Origin: a bacterium
GTDB lineage: Bacteria > Planctomycetota > B15-G4
Direction: 5' to 3'
Length of the DNA: 49,956 bases
NCBI GenBank assembly: GCA_030428785.1
Contig: JAUIEF010000018.1
Span: 1 to 49,956 of the forward strand
Below, one piece after another: positions 41,783 through 49,956 of this stretch; the first letter of the stretch is position 1, and each line of letters opens with the position of its first letter. The notes below the pieces were generated by a model. It made no database searches. It was not told where the DNA came from and saw only the letters and a list, made by a program, of their open reading frames with translations. The position numbers were made by a program, and so were the translations under genes.

Positions 41783-42297
41783 ACCGCCGTCCGTCCGCGC
41801 GCCTCGCCCTCGCCCTCGCGGTGCTGCTCGCCGGCCTCCCGGCCTGCGTGGCGCTGCGTCGCGGCGGCCTGTTCGCCGAGGACCGCGACGAGGTGTTCGT
41901 CCCGTATTTCAAGAACGAGACGTTCTTCCGCAACGTCGAGTTCGAGCTCACCGAGCAGGTCCACCAGGAGATCCTGTCAAGGCCCGGTCTGCGGTTGTCG
42001 AGCAAGGAGGACGCTGAAGTTCTCCTGACCGGCCGCGTGGTGAACGTGAGACAGACCGTGCTATCCGAGGACCCCCAACAGGACGTCACCTCCCAGTCGA
42101 CGAGCGTGACGGCCGTCATCGAGATCCGGGACGCCCGGACGGGGGAGGTCATCAAGACCCGACAGCTCACCCAGCGGGGTCAGTTCGTCGAATCCGACCT
42201 GGCGCAGTCGCCGAACCAGGGCCTGGACGCCGCGCGTCGCGAGGCGTTCGTGTTCCTGGCGCGCGACATCGTCCGGGAGCTGGAAAAGGAGTTCTGA
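41779..42297 (+). CDS. LptE-like outer-membrane lipoprotein
   Basis: A 172-residue lipoprotein with a signal peptide and lipobox (AVLLAGLPACVA, Cys23). The mature part follows the LptE pattern: FVPYFKNETFFRNVEFELTE, EILSRPGLRLSSKEDAEVLL, GRVVNVRQTVL and VIEIRDARTGEVIKTRQLTQ. LptE plugs the LptD barrel and helps move lipopolysaccharide to the cell surface, so this points to an outer membrane. No LptD gene is in the window. The GTG start overlaps the previous stop. It ends four bases before ftsH. Confidence 0.82.
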   Translation: MNRRPSARLALALAVLLAGLPACVALRRGGLFAEDRDEVFVPYFKNETFFRNVEFELTEQVHQEILSRPGLRLSSKEDAEVLLTGRVVNVRQTVLSEDPQQDVTSQSTSVTAVIEIRDARTGEVIKTRQLTQRGQFVESDLAQSPNQGLDAARREAFVFLARDIVRELEKEF

Positions 42298-42301
42298 ACG
42301 C

Positions 42302-44569
42302 ATGACGACGCCGACGCCCAAGCCGCCGCCGCGCCGTGATCCCGGACGCATGGGGAGCGCGATGACGCTCGTCCTCGTGCTCCTCATGATGGTCCTCATC
42401 TGGAAGAGCGTGAACTACCCCGCCGCGGGTGGTGACCACCGCACCTTCCAGAACCTCCGCGCCCTGGCCTACACGGGCGAGGTGAGCAAGCTCAAGATCC
42501 GCGGCGAGCGCAGCCTCGACGCCGAGGTCGTCTGGGACGGCGAGCAGCAGCGCTGGGACGGCGTGCAGATCCCCGAGTACGCCACGGACCAGATCGCCGA
42601 GATCGAGCGGCTCGTGAGCCGGTACATCGTCGACGACCTCACCGTCGAGACGGCCATCACGAAGGTGTCCGACGGCTCGTGGCGCCTGCTCGAGGGCTAC
42701 ACCGTCGACACGAAGGTGCGCCCCGGCTTCACCGGCCTGTTCATCAACTACATGACGGACGGCGTGTCCAAGTGGGCGCACCTCAAGGGCGAGCGCGGCT
42801 CGCGGCAGGTGGGCACGTTCATCCGCACGGCGGCCACCCACAAGGTCGACATCGCGGCGGCGCCCCTCGGCAGCGGCGTGAACGTCGTGACCTACGAGCC
42901 GGACAACGACATCTGGGGCGGGCTGCTGCTCACCCTCGTGCCGTGGTTCCTGTTCATCGGCTTCTTCCTCTTCCTGTTCACGCGGCAGATGCGCGGGAGC
43001 GGCGGCTCGGGCGGGATCATGTCGTTCGGCCGCAGCAAGGTGAAGATGATCCCGCCGGACCAGGCGAAGGTGACCTTCGACCAGGTGGCCGGCGCGGAGG
43101 AGGCGAAGGAGGAGGTGCAGGAGATCATCTCCTTCCTCAAGGACCCCAAGAGGTTCAGCCGGCTCGGCGGCCGCGTGCCGCGCGGCGTGCTGCTCGTCGG
43201 CCCGCCCGGCACCGGCAAGACGCTGCTCGCGAAGGCCATCGCCGGCGAGGCGAGCGTGCCCTTCTTCGCGATCAGCGGCAGCGACTTCGTGGAGATGTTC
43301 GTCGGCGTGGGCGCGTCCCGCGTGCGCGACCTCTTCAAGCAGGCCCGCGAGAACGCGCCCTGCGTGATCTTCCTCGACGAGATCGACGCCGTGGGCCGCA
43401 AGCGCGGCGCGGGCCTCGGCGGCGGACACGACGAGCGCGAGCAGACGCTCAACGCGATCCTCGTCGAGATGGACGGCTTCGACACGGACGCCGGCGTCAT
43501 CATGATCGCCGCGACGAACCGGCCCGACGTGCTCGACGCGGCGCTCCTGCGCCCCGGGCGTTTCGACCGGCAGATCGCGCTCGACCTGCCGGACATCCGC
43601 GGGCGCGAGGCGATCCTCGTCGTGCACGCGCAGAAGGTCGTGCTGGCTCCGGACGTCGACCTCGAGGCCGTCGCGCGCGGCACGCCGATGTTCTCCGGCG
43701 CGGAGCTCGAGGCGCTCATCAACGAGGCGGCGCTCATCGCGACGCTCAAGGACAAGCAGGCCATCGAGCAGGAGGACCTCGACGAGGCGCGCGACAAGGT
43801 GCGCTTCGGACGGCAGAAGAAGAGCCGCGTCCTCATCGAGGAGGACAAGCGCATCACGGCCTACCACGAGGCGGGCCACGCGCTCGTCGCCGCGAAGCTC
43901 AAGGGCGTCGTGGAGCCGGTGCACAAGGTGACGATCATCCCGCGCGGCATGGCGCTGGGCGCGACGATGCAGCTCCCCGAGCGCGACAAGTACCACCACC
44001 GTCGCCGCGAGCTCATGGGCATGCTCGCCATGCTCTACGGCGGTCGCGTCGCGGAGGAGCTGTTCTGCGAGGACATCTCCGGCGGCGCCAGCAACGACAT
44101 CGAGCGCGCGACGGAGATCGCCCGCAACATGGTGTGCAGCTGGGGCATGAGCGACGTGCTCGGGCCGGTGTCGTACGGCGAGCAGCGCAAGGAGGTCTTC
44201 CTCGGCGACGAGCTCGTGCGCAACCGCAACTATTCCGAGGAGACGTCGCGCGCCATCGACGACGAGGTGCGCCAGATCCTCGAGACGTCGCACAAGACGG
44301 CCGTCGACATCCTCGAGGGTCACCGCGACGAGATGGAGCGCCTGTGCGAGGCGCTCATGAAGTACGAGACGATCGACGGCGCGGACGTCGAGGCCATCCT
44401 CGCCGGCGCGACCGTGGACGACCTGCGTCCGGCCGCGAAGCCCGAGACGTCGCGCCGCAGCGACGGCGACAAGGGCGCGCCCGAGGTGAGCGGCCGCGTG
44501 CCGAGCCCCGGCACCGACGAGGACGAGGGCTTCGACGGGACGTCCGTCCCCGTGCCCGGACCCGCGTGA
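42302..44569 (+). CDS. ftsH: ATP-dependent zinc metalloprotease FtsH
   Basis: A membrane AAA+ protease that degrades membrane and short-lived cytoplasmic proteins as a hexamer. The 755-residue protein has helix one at residues 18-34 and helix two at about 205-226. It has Walker A GPPGTGKT (300-307), Walker B VIFLDE (355-360), the SRH region [20 protein letters not shown], the protease motif YHEAGH (His522, Glu523, His526) and a later metal ligand in [11 protein letters not shown]. The region between the two helices is about 170 residues, clearly longer than the roughly 70-80 of E. coli or B. subtilis FtsH. The last 50 residues are acidic and probably flexible. The ATG lies four bases after the lptE-like stop; the TGA overlaps the folP GTG. 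Confidence 0.95.
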   Translation: MTTPTPKPPPRRDPGRMGSAMTLVLVLLMMVLIWKSVNYPAAGGDHRTFQNLRALAYTGEVSKLKIRGERSLDAEVVWDGEQQRWDGVQIPEYATDQIAEIERLVSRYIVDDLTVETAITKVSDGSWRLLEGYTVDTKVRPGFTGLFINYMTDGVSKWAHLKGERGSRQVGTFIRTAATHKVDIAAAPLGSGVNVVTYEPDNDIWGGLLLTLVPWFLFIGFFLFLFTRQMRGSGGSGGIMSFGRSKVKMIPPDQAKVTFDQVAGAEEAKEEVQEIISFLKDPKRFSRLGGRVPRGVLLVGPPGTGKTLLAKAIAGEASVPFFAISGSDFVEMFVGVGASRVRDLFKQARENAPCVIFLDEIDAVGRKRGAGLGGGHDEREQTLNAILVEMDGFDTDAGVIMIAATNRPDVLDAALLRPGRFDRQIALDLPDIRGREAILVVHAQKVVLAPDVDLEAVARGTPMFSGAELEALINEAALIATLKDKQAIEQEDLDEARDKVRFGRQKKSRVLIEEDKRITAYHEAGHALVAAKLKGVVEPVHKVTIIPRGMALGATMQLPERDKYHHRRRELMGMLAMLYGGRVAEELFCEDISGGASNDIERATEIARNMVCSWGMSDVLGPVSYGEQRKEVFLGDELVRNRNYSEETSRAIDDEVRQILETSHKTAVDILEGHRDEMERLCEALMKYETIDGADVEAILAGATVDDLRPAAKPETSRRSDGDKGAPEVSGRVPSPGTDEDEGFDGTSVPVPGPA

Positions 44570-45402
44570 CCGCGAGACCGCTGCCGGCGCCCGGCCGGAC
44601 GAGGCTGCTGGGCATCCTCAACGTCACGCCGGACAGCTTCAGCGACGGGGGACGGCTCGCCACGGCGGAGGACGCGGTGCGCGCGGGCGTCGCCCTCGTC
44701 GCGGACGGCGCGGACGTGCTCGACGTGGGCGCCGTGTCGACGCGCCCGGGCGCGGACCCCGTGTCGCCCGACGAGGAGTGGGCGCGCCTCGCCGACGTGC
44801 TGCCCGCGCTGCGCGGGGCCGTCGACGTGCCGCTCTCGCTCGACACGACGACGCCCTCCGTGCTCGCGCGCGCGCTCGACGTCGGCGTCGACCTGCTCAA
44901 CGACGTGTCCGCGCTCGGGGACCCGGAGCTCGCGCGCGTCGCGGCGGACGCGGGACTGCCCGTCGTGCTCATGCACCGCCGCGGGACGCCGGCGGACATG
45001 CAGCGCGACCCGCGCTACGACGACGCGCCGCGCGAGGTGCTCGACGAGCTGTTGCGCGCGGTCGAGCGCGCCGGGTCCGCCGGCATCCCGCGCGACCGCC
45101 TGCTCCTCGACCCGGGCATCGGGTTCGGCAAGCGCCTCGAGGACAACCTCGCGCTGCTCGCCGCGCTCGACGACTTCACGTCCTCCGGGTTCCGGACGGT
45201 GCTCGGCTGCTCCCGGAAGTCGATGCTCGGCGCGCTGACCGGCCGCCCCGTCGACGAGCGCGAGCACGCCACGACCGCCACGACGGTGCTCGCCGCCCTG
45301 GCCGGCGTCGACTTCGTCCGGGTCCACGACTGCCGAGCGGCCTCCGACGCCCTGGCCGTCGTGCACGCCGTCGCGGTGGCTTCGCCAAGCGGGTGTCGAT
45401 AA
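44566..45402 (+). CDS. folP: Dihydropteroate synthase
   Basis: Joins dihydropterin diphosphate and p-aminobenzoate in folate synthesis. The 278-residue TIM-barrel protein has LLGILNVTPDSFSDGG near the start, DVGAVSTRPGADPVSPDEEW, LNDVSALGDPELARVAADAG, VVLMHRRGTPADMQRD, LLDPGIGFGKRLEDNLALLA and VLGCSRKSMLGALTG. All are standard landmarks. The GTG start is inside the ftsH stop (GTGA). The order ftsH-folP is common in many bacteria. Confidence 0.94.
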   Translation: MTARPLPAPGRTRLLGILNVTPDSFSDGGRLATAEDAVRAGVALVADGADVLDVGAVSTRPGADPVSPDEEWARLADVLPALRGAVDVPLSLDTTTPSVLARALDVGVDLLNDVSALGDPELARVAADAGLPVVLMHRRGTPADMQRDPRYDDAPREVLDELLRAVERAGSAGIPRDRLLLDPGIGFGKRLEDNLALLAALDDFTSSGFRTVLGCSRKSMLGALTGRPVDEREHATTATTVLAALAGVDFVRVHDCRAASDALAVVHAVAVASPSGCR

Positions 45403-45430
45403 GGTGGGCGGCGTCCCGACCGCCCCCGCC

Positions 45431-46615
45431 ATGACCGACGCCGACACCGACCGCTACGAGGACCCGCACCAGCGGTACTCCTACAAGAGCCCGCTCATCG
45501 AGCGCCTCCGCGCGAGCGGCGGCGAGCTGCGCGCCGGGCGCGTGCGCGTCCTCACGGCCCGCACGTTCGGCTTCTGCTGGGGCGTCGACCGCGCCGTCGC
45601 GATGGTGCGCGACGCGCTGCGCGAGCACCCGGGTCGCCGCATCTGGCTGCTCGACCAGATCATCCACAACCCGCAGGTGAACGCCGACTTCAAGGAGATG
45701 GGCGTGTGCTTCCTGCGCGGGCCGTTCTCCGAGCCGGACCGCAACGGCGGGCTGAGCCGCGAGGACGTCGTGGTCATCCCCGCGTTCTCCGCGACGGTCG
45801 AGGACATCCACATGCTCGAGGAGCTGGGGTGCACGGTCGTCGACACGACGTGCCCGTGGGTCATCCGGCCGCACCGTCGCACGATCAAGTACGTCGAGGA
45901 CGGCTTCACGACGATCATCCACGGGCTCGTGCGTCACGAGGAGACGCGCGCGTCGTGCAGCCTCGTCGCGTCGCGCGGCGGGCACTACCTGGTGGTCGCC
46001 GAGCAGACCGAGGCGCAGCGCGTGTGCGACGTCATCACCGGCGCGCTCGACAAGGAGGCGTTCCTCGCGGGGCTGTCGCCCGGCGCGTGCTCGGAGGGCT
46101 TCGACCCGGACCTGCACCTCGAGCACGTCGGCACGATCAACCAGACGACGATGCTCGCGTCGGAGACGCGCGAGATCGAGGCGATGGTCCGCGCGGCGCT
46201 CGAGGCGCGCCACGGCGAGACGGTCGGCGAGCACTTCCGCGAGCTCAACACGATCTGCCGCGCGACGCAGGAGAACCAGGACTCCGTGCTCGAGATGTCC
46301 GCGCGCGGTCCGCTCGACCTGCTCGTCGTCGTGGGCGGCTACGATTCGAGCAACACCAAGAACCTCACGCGCGTCGGCGGCGAGGAGTTCCCCAGCTACC
46401 ACGTGCTGGGGCCCGAGGCGATCGACGGCGACGTCATCCGGCACCGCTCGCCGGACACGGGTGAGATCGTCGAGACGCGCGGCTGGCTGCCGGACGGAGC
46501 GTTCACCGTGGGCTTCACGGCGGGCGCGTCCACGCCCGACACGCTGCTCGGCGACACGGTGCGCGCGGTGCTCGCCGCGGCCGACGTCCCCCGGGAAGCG
46601 GTGACCGCCCCGTGA
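45431..46615 (+). CDS. ispH: 4-hydroxy-3-methylbut-2-enyl diphosphate reductase, plant/cyanobacterial type
   Basis: The last enzyme of the MEP isoprenoid pathway, a [4Fe-4S] reductase giving IPP and DMAPP. The three iron-sulfur cysteines are in TFGFCWGVDRA, VDTTCPWVIR and LNTICRATQENQD, and VVVGGYDSSNTKNL is typical. At 394 residues, with insertions relative to E. coli IspH (316), it matches the plant and cyanobacterial branch. The ATG at 45431 is preferred; an in-frame GTG at 45404 directly after folP is an alternative. The TGA overlaps the cdaA GTG. Confidence 0.9.
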   Translation: MTDADTDRYEDPHQRYSYKSPLIERLRASGGELRAGRVRVLTARTFGFCWGVDRAVAMVRDALREHPGRRIWLLDQIIHNPQVNADFKEMGVCFLRGPFSEPDRNGGLSREDVVVIPAFSATVEDIHMLEELGCTVVDTTCPWVIRPHRRTIKYVEDGFTTIIHGLVRHEETRASCSLVASRGGHYLVVAEQTEAQRVCDVITGALDKEAFLAGLSPGACSEGFDPDLHLEHVGTINQTTMLASETREIEAMVRAALEARHGETVGEHFRELNTICRATQENQDSVLEMSARGPLDLLVVVGGYDSSNTKNLTRVGGEEFPSYHVLGPEAIDGDVIRHRSPDTGEIVETRGWLPDGAFTVGFTAGASTPDTLLGDTVRAVLAAADVPREAVTAP

Positions 46616-47457
46616 TCCCGGCCGGGTCCGTGCCGCTGGCCGCCGTGGACATCCCGTTCCTCCAGCACCTCGAGCCGTTCCAGGCGCGCGACCTCGTGTC
46701 GGCCGCCATCGAGATCGGCGTGCTCGCGTGGATGTTCTACGTCGTGCTGCGCTTCCTGCACGGCACGCGCGGCCTCGCGGTCATGAAGGGCGTGGCCATC
46801 ATCATCCTGGGCATGTTCTTCGCGCTTACGCTGCTCGTGGAGTTCTTCGGGCTGAAGTTCCCGCGGCTCGAGGCGGCGGGCGGCGTGCTGCTGCCGGTCA
46901 TCGGCGTCGTGCTCGTCATCCTGTTCCAGCCGGAGCTGCGCACGGGCTTCACGCGCCTCAGCGAGCGCGCGCGGCTCATGCGCGGCGAGGCGCCCGCGCA
47001 GCTCGCGGAGTTCACGGCCGCGATCCACGCGCTCTCGAAGCAGCAGACCGGCGCGCTCGTCGTGTTCGAGCAGCAGACCGGGCTCAAGACCGTGCAGGCG
47101 ACGGGCGTGCCGCTCGACTCCGAGCTCTCCGGCCCGCTCGTGCAGGCCATCTTCTTCCCGAAGAGCCCGCTCCACGACGGCGCGGTCGTCGTGCGCGAGG
47201 GGCGCATCGTCGCGGCGTCGTGCATGCTGCCGCTCAGCGACTCGCCGACCGTCACGCTCGAGATGGGCACGCGCCACCGCGCCGCGCTCGGCGTCACCGA
47301 GGAGACGGACGCCGTCGCCGTCGTCGTCTCGGAGGAGACCGGCCGCATGAGCGTCGCGCACCGCGGGCTGCTCATCCCCGTGGACAGCGCCGAGGAGCTG
47401 CTCGTGCGCCTGAGCGACCACCTCGAGGGCTACGGCGTGGGGATCCAGCCCGCATGA
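46612..47457 (+). CDS. cdaA: Membrane diadenylate cyclase CdaA
   Basis: Makes the second messenger c-di-AMP from two ATP. The 281-residue protein has an N-terminal membrane part of about three helices (residues 29-50, 56-78, 90-106), then the DisA_N domain. The catalytic motifs are SPLHDGAVVV (Asp189, Gly190, Ala191) and LEMGTRHRAALGVTE (residues 217-231); VVVSEETGRMSVA follows. This is the standard CdaA layout. The start is GTG at 46612 within the ispH stop. The following genes are cdaR and glmM, in the order known from Firmicutes, where CdaR and GlmM control CdaA. Confidence 0.95.
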   Translation: MIPAGSVPLAAVDIPFLQHLEPFQARDLVSAAIEIGVLAWMFYVVLRFLHGTRGLAVMKGVAIIILGMFFALTLLVEFFGLKFPRLEAAGGVLLPVIGVVLVILFQPELRTGFTRLSERARLMRGEAPAQLAEFTAAIHALSKQQTGALVVFEQQTGLKTVQATGVPLDSELSGPLVQAIFFPKSPLHDGAVVVREGRIVAASCMLPLSDSPTVTLEMGTRHRAALGVTEETDAVAVVVSEETGRMSVAHRGLLIPVDSAEELLVRLSDHLEGYGVGIQPA

Positions 47458-48599
47458 GCCGCCGCGACCGGGACAAGCAGCGCGGCCTCGTGTACCGGAT
47501 CTGGATGCTCTTCCGGCACGACATCGGCCGCAAGCTCACCGCGCTCACCGTGGCCGTCGCGCTGTGGTACTCGCTGGCCAACCGGCTCACGCTCGAGCGG
47601 CGCATCGAGCTCCAGGTGCGCGAGGTCGCGACGCGCGCGGAGGCCGACCAGCTCAGCAGCATCGCGCCCGCGCTCTACCTGGTGGTGCCGCCCGAGTTCA
47701 TCGTGCTGCACAAGTCGCGCGCCAGCATCCGCATCGACGTCAAGGGCAACAAGGACGACGTCCGCGAGCTCGACGTCTCCGGCATCATCGAGTTCGACAT
47801 CGACGCGCTGGGGGACCAGGACGAGGCGGTCATCCCGCGGCCGCTCGTGCGCGACGTCTTCAAGGCGCGCGAGGGCGAGCCGAGTCTCACGGAGTTCGAG
47901 GTCCGCCCGCCGAAGCTCGACGTCACGCTCGCGCGCCGCATCGAGTCGGAGATCGAGCTGCGCCCGGAGAACGTCGTCGTCGTGGGGCGCCCGCGCGAGG
48001 GCTACGCCTTCGACGGCAGCAGCATCCGCATCGTGCCGAACCGCGTGCGCGTCAGCGGGCCGGTCGCGCAGGTCGAGAACATCATCGCGAAGCCGGAGCA
48101 GCTCAAGCTCGCGCCCATCGACATCAACGGGCGCATCCTCGAGGTGAGCCAGCAGGTGGGCATCGACACCGAGAAGGTCGACCGGCGCATGCGCCTGCAC
48201 ACGGCGGGCGAGGTCGTCGAGGTGTCGATCCCCGTGCGGCCCCGCGACATCACCAAGGAGCTGCTCTCCGTGCCCGTCGAGTACGACAACGACGGCGCGC
48301 TCACGATCGCGAAGCGCCGCGTCGTCTTCGCGACGGAGACCGTGGACCTGCTCGTGACCGGGCCGCGCTCCGTGCTCGAGGGCCTCACCCGTGAAGAGCT
48401 CGCCGACCGCATCCGGCCCGTCTTCGACTGGGGCCAGGTCACGCTTCCGCTGGGCGACGAGAAGGTGCGCATCTTCAAGGACGGGCTGCCCACCTCCGTG
48501 ACGATCACCGACCTCCAGGGGCGGCCTCCCGAAATCCACTACAGCCTGGAGTCGGTCGCCTCCGATCCGAAGAACGTCCCGAACGGAGAGAGTCCATGA
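47454..48599 (+). CDS. cdaR: YbbR-domain protein CdaR
   Basis: A 381-residue regulator of CdaA. One N-terminal membrane helix (KLTALTVAVALWYSLAN, about residues 28-44) is followed by an extracytoplasmic region of YbbR-type repeats (ASIRIDVKGNKDDVRELDV, FVF-like strand patterns, VRVSGPVAQVENIIAKPEQL, VDLLVTGPRSVLEGLTREEL). Four repeats seem likely, as in Firmicute CdaR. The ATG lies in the ATGA overlap with cdaA, and its own TGA overlaps the glmM ATG, so the three proteins are probably made together. Confidence 0.9.
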   Translation: MSRRDRDKQRGLVYRIWMLFRHDIGRKLTALTVAVALWYSLANRLTLERRIELQVREVATRAEADQLSSIAPALYLVVPPEFIVLHKSRASIRIDVKGNKDDVRELDVSGIIEFDIDALGDQDEAVIPRPLVRDVFKAREGEPSLTEFEVRPPKLDVTLARRIESEIELRPENVVVVGRPREGYAFDGSSIRIVPNRVRVSGPVAQVENIIAKPEQLKLAPIDINGRILEVSQQVGIDTEKVDRRMRLHTAGEVVEVSIPVRPRDITKELLSVPVEYDNDGALTIAKRRVVFATETVDLLVTGPRSVLEGLTREELADRIRPVFDWGQVTLPLGDEKVRIFKDGLPTSVTITDLQGRPPEIHYSLESVASDPKNVPNGESP

Positions 48600-49956
48600 C
48601 CCGCCGCTGGTTCGGCACCGACGGCATCCGGGGCCTCGCCGGGGAGGGCCCGCTCGCGGCGCCGTTCCTCGTGAGGCTCGGTCGCGCGCTCGGCGAACAG
48701 GTCGTCGAGGAGCACGTCGGCGGCGACGAGCCGCTCGTGCTGCTCGCGCGCGACACCCGCGAGTCCGGCCCCGCGATCGTCACCGCGCTCGCGGAGGGGC
48801 TCACGCTGGCCGGCATGACGGTCGTCGACCTCGGCGTCGTGCCGACCCCCGGCCTGCCGATGGCCATGCGCACGCGCGGCGCGGCCCGCGGCATCGTCGT
48901 CTCGGCCTCGCACAACCCCTGGCGCGACAACGGCGTCAAGACGTTCGGCCCCGGAGGCCACAAGCTCACCGACGAGCAGGAGCGCGCGCTCGAGGCGCGC
49001 GTCGAGGCGCTGGGCGGCGAGGCCGAGACGGAGCCGCCCGCCGAGCTGCAGACCGGCCGCGTCGCCGCGGCGCCGCTCGTGGAGAACGGCGCGGTCGACT
49101 ACATCCACGCGATGGTCGAGCGCTTCGGGCACCTGGACCTCGGCGGGCTGCGGCTCGCGGCGGACTGCGCGCACGGCGCGGCGAGCGCGACGGCGCCCTT
49201 CGTGCTCAAGGAGCTGGGCGCCGACGTCACGGCGCTCTGCTGCGAGCCCGACGGCCGCAACATCAACGACGACTGCGGCTCGACGCACCTCGGCGCGCTG
49301 TCGAGCGCGGTGCAGTCCGGCGTGTTCGACCTCGGCCTGGCCTTCGACGGGGACGCGGACCGCGTGCTCATGGTCGACGCCGCCGGGCGCACGTGCACGG
49401 GCGACCACATGCTCGGCCTGCTCGGCACGTGGTTCCACGACACGGGCAAGCTCGCCGGCGACACCGTCGTCGCGACGGTCATGAGCAACCTCGGCCTCGA
49501 GCGCATGCTCTCCGAGCGCGGCATCACGCTGCTGCGCACGGCCGTCGGCGACCGCTACGTGCACGCCGCGATGAAGGAGGGCGGCTTCGGCCTGGGCGGC
49601 GAGGCGTCCGGCCACCTGCTCTTCGGCGCCGAGAACGACTTCACGGGCGACGGCCTCTACACCGCGCTCCGCGTGCTCGAGGGCCTCGTCGACACGGGCA
49701 CGGACCTCGCCGCGGCGATCGACGCCGTGCCGGAGGTGCCGCAGCTGCTGCTCAACGTGCCGCTCGAGGCGCGGCCCCCGCTCGAGCGGCTGCCGGCCGT
49801 CACGGCGCGCGTCGCGGAGGCGGAGGCCGAGCACGGCGCCGACATCCGCATCGTGCTCCGCTACTCGGGCACCGAGAACCTCGCGCGCGTCATGGTCGAG
49901 GGCGTCGACGCGGACGTCGTGAAGTCGCTCGCGGAGGAGCTCGCCGAGCTCTGGAA
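48596..49956 (+). CDS. glmM: Phosphoglucosamine mutase (3' partial)
   Basis: Converts glucosamine-6-phosphate to glucosamine-1-phosphate for UDP-GlcNAc, peptidoglycan and LPS. The frame starts at the ATG in ATGA at 48596 and runs off the window after about 453 codons, so only a short end is missing. Landmarks are RRWFGTDGIRGLAGEGPL at the N terminus, the active-site serine loop VVSASHNPWRDNG (Ser105), the metal loop AFDGDADRV, the GlmM-specific GGEASGHLLF, and the phosphate loop LRYSGTENLARVMVEG. It is the third gene of the cdaA-cdaR-glmM set. In Firmicutes GlmM binds and inhibits CdaA. Confidence 0.95.
   Translation, partial: MTRRWFGTDGIRGLAGEGPLAAPFLVRLGRALGEQVVEEHVGGDEPLVLLARDTRESGPAIVTALAEGLTLAGMTVVDLGVVPTPGLPMAMRTRGAARGIVVSASHNPWRDNGVKTFGPGGHKLTDEQERALEARVEALGGEAETEPPAELQTGRVAAAPLVENGAVDYIHAMVERFGHLDLGGLRLAADCAHGAASATAPFVLKELGADVTALCCEPDGRNINDDCGSTHLGALSSAVQSGVFDLGLAFDGDADRVLMVDAAGRTCTGDHMLGLLGTWFHDTGKLAGDTVVATVMSNLGLERMLSERGITLLRTAVGDRYVHAAMKEGGFGLGGEASGHLLFGAENDFTGDGLYTALRVLEGLVDTGTDLAAAIDAVPEVPQLLLNVPLEARPPLERLPAVTARVAEAEAEHGADIRIVLRYSGTENLARVMVEGVDADVVKSLAEELAELW

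Overview
The window is a very GC-rich bacterial chromosome segment with densely packed genes, many overlapping by 1-10 bases and many starting with GTG. No phage, insertion sequence, CRISPR array, tRNA or rRNA operon is visible. The gene set suggests an uncultured or little-studied high-GC Planctomycetota relative. The reasons are an outer-membrane assembly gene (lptE-like), lipoproteins, a plant/cyanobacterial-type IspH, an ECF sigma factor of the style common in Planctomycetes, and a recO / lipoprotein / ftsH / folP / ispH / cdaA / cdaR / glmM gene string. This placement is inferred from gene content; no phylogeny was run.

Positions 1-12928 hold an exopolysaccharide locus of the Wzx/Wzy type in two same-strand blocks. 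Block 1 (1-5942) has a Wzz/GumC-like co-polymerase (cut by the window edge), a degenerate tyrosine-kinase-like P-loop protein, a 44-residue membrane microprotein, an O-antigen ligase/polymerase-like protein, a Wzx-like flippase and a hexapeptide acyltransferase. A perfect 9-bp hairpin follows it. Block 2 (6156-12928) has three GT4-type glycosyltransferases, two adjacent acyltransferases (one lacking the catalytic histidine) and a glycosyltransferase-acyltransferase fusion. No initiating sugar-phosphate transferase or outer-membrane exporter is present, so the locus probably continues upstream.

Positions 13005-24669 are mixed housekeeping. They hold a PAC2 protein, a CBS-pair protein, GDP-mannose supply genes (manC, manB and, on the other strand, manA), an ECF sigma factor, DUF952 and NUDIX proteins, the RNase P RNA gene with a clear P1 helix, an 84-residue two-helix membrane protein, RuvX, a secreted M28 peptidase and a cysteine-cluster protein.

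Positions 24701-37757 contain two GT-C membrane glycosyltransferases (one with TPRs), a membrane-anchored propeller-like protein, a second M28 peptidase, a secreted propeller-like protein followed 34 bases later by a stand-alone CHAT (caspase-like) protease, a secreted protein of unknown function, a methyltransferase and two uncharacterised proteins. This is the least explained part of the window.

Positions 37826-49956 hold an MsbA-like ABC exporter (minus strand), then a run of tightly coupled plus-strand genes: recO, a BamD-like TPR lipoprotein, lptE-like, ftsH, folP, ispH, cdaA, cdaR and glmM (cut by the window end). The run joins envelope assembly, proteolysis, folate and isoprenoid synthesis, c-di-AMP signalling and cell-wall precursor supply.

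A recurring regulatory theme is a TANNNT box 6-8 bases before the start codon of several first genes, suggesting leaderless transcripts beside Shine-Dalgarno-led ones.
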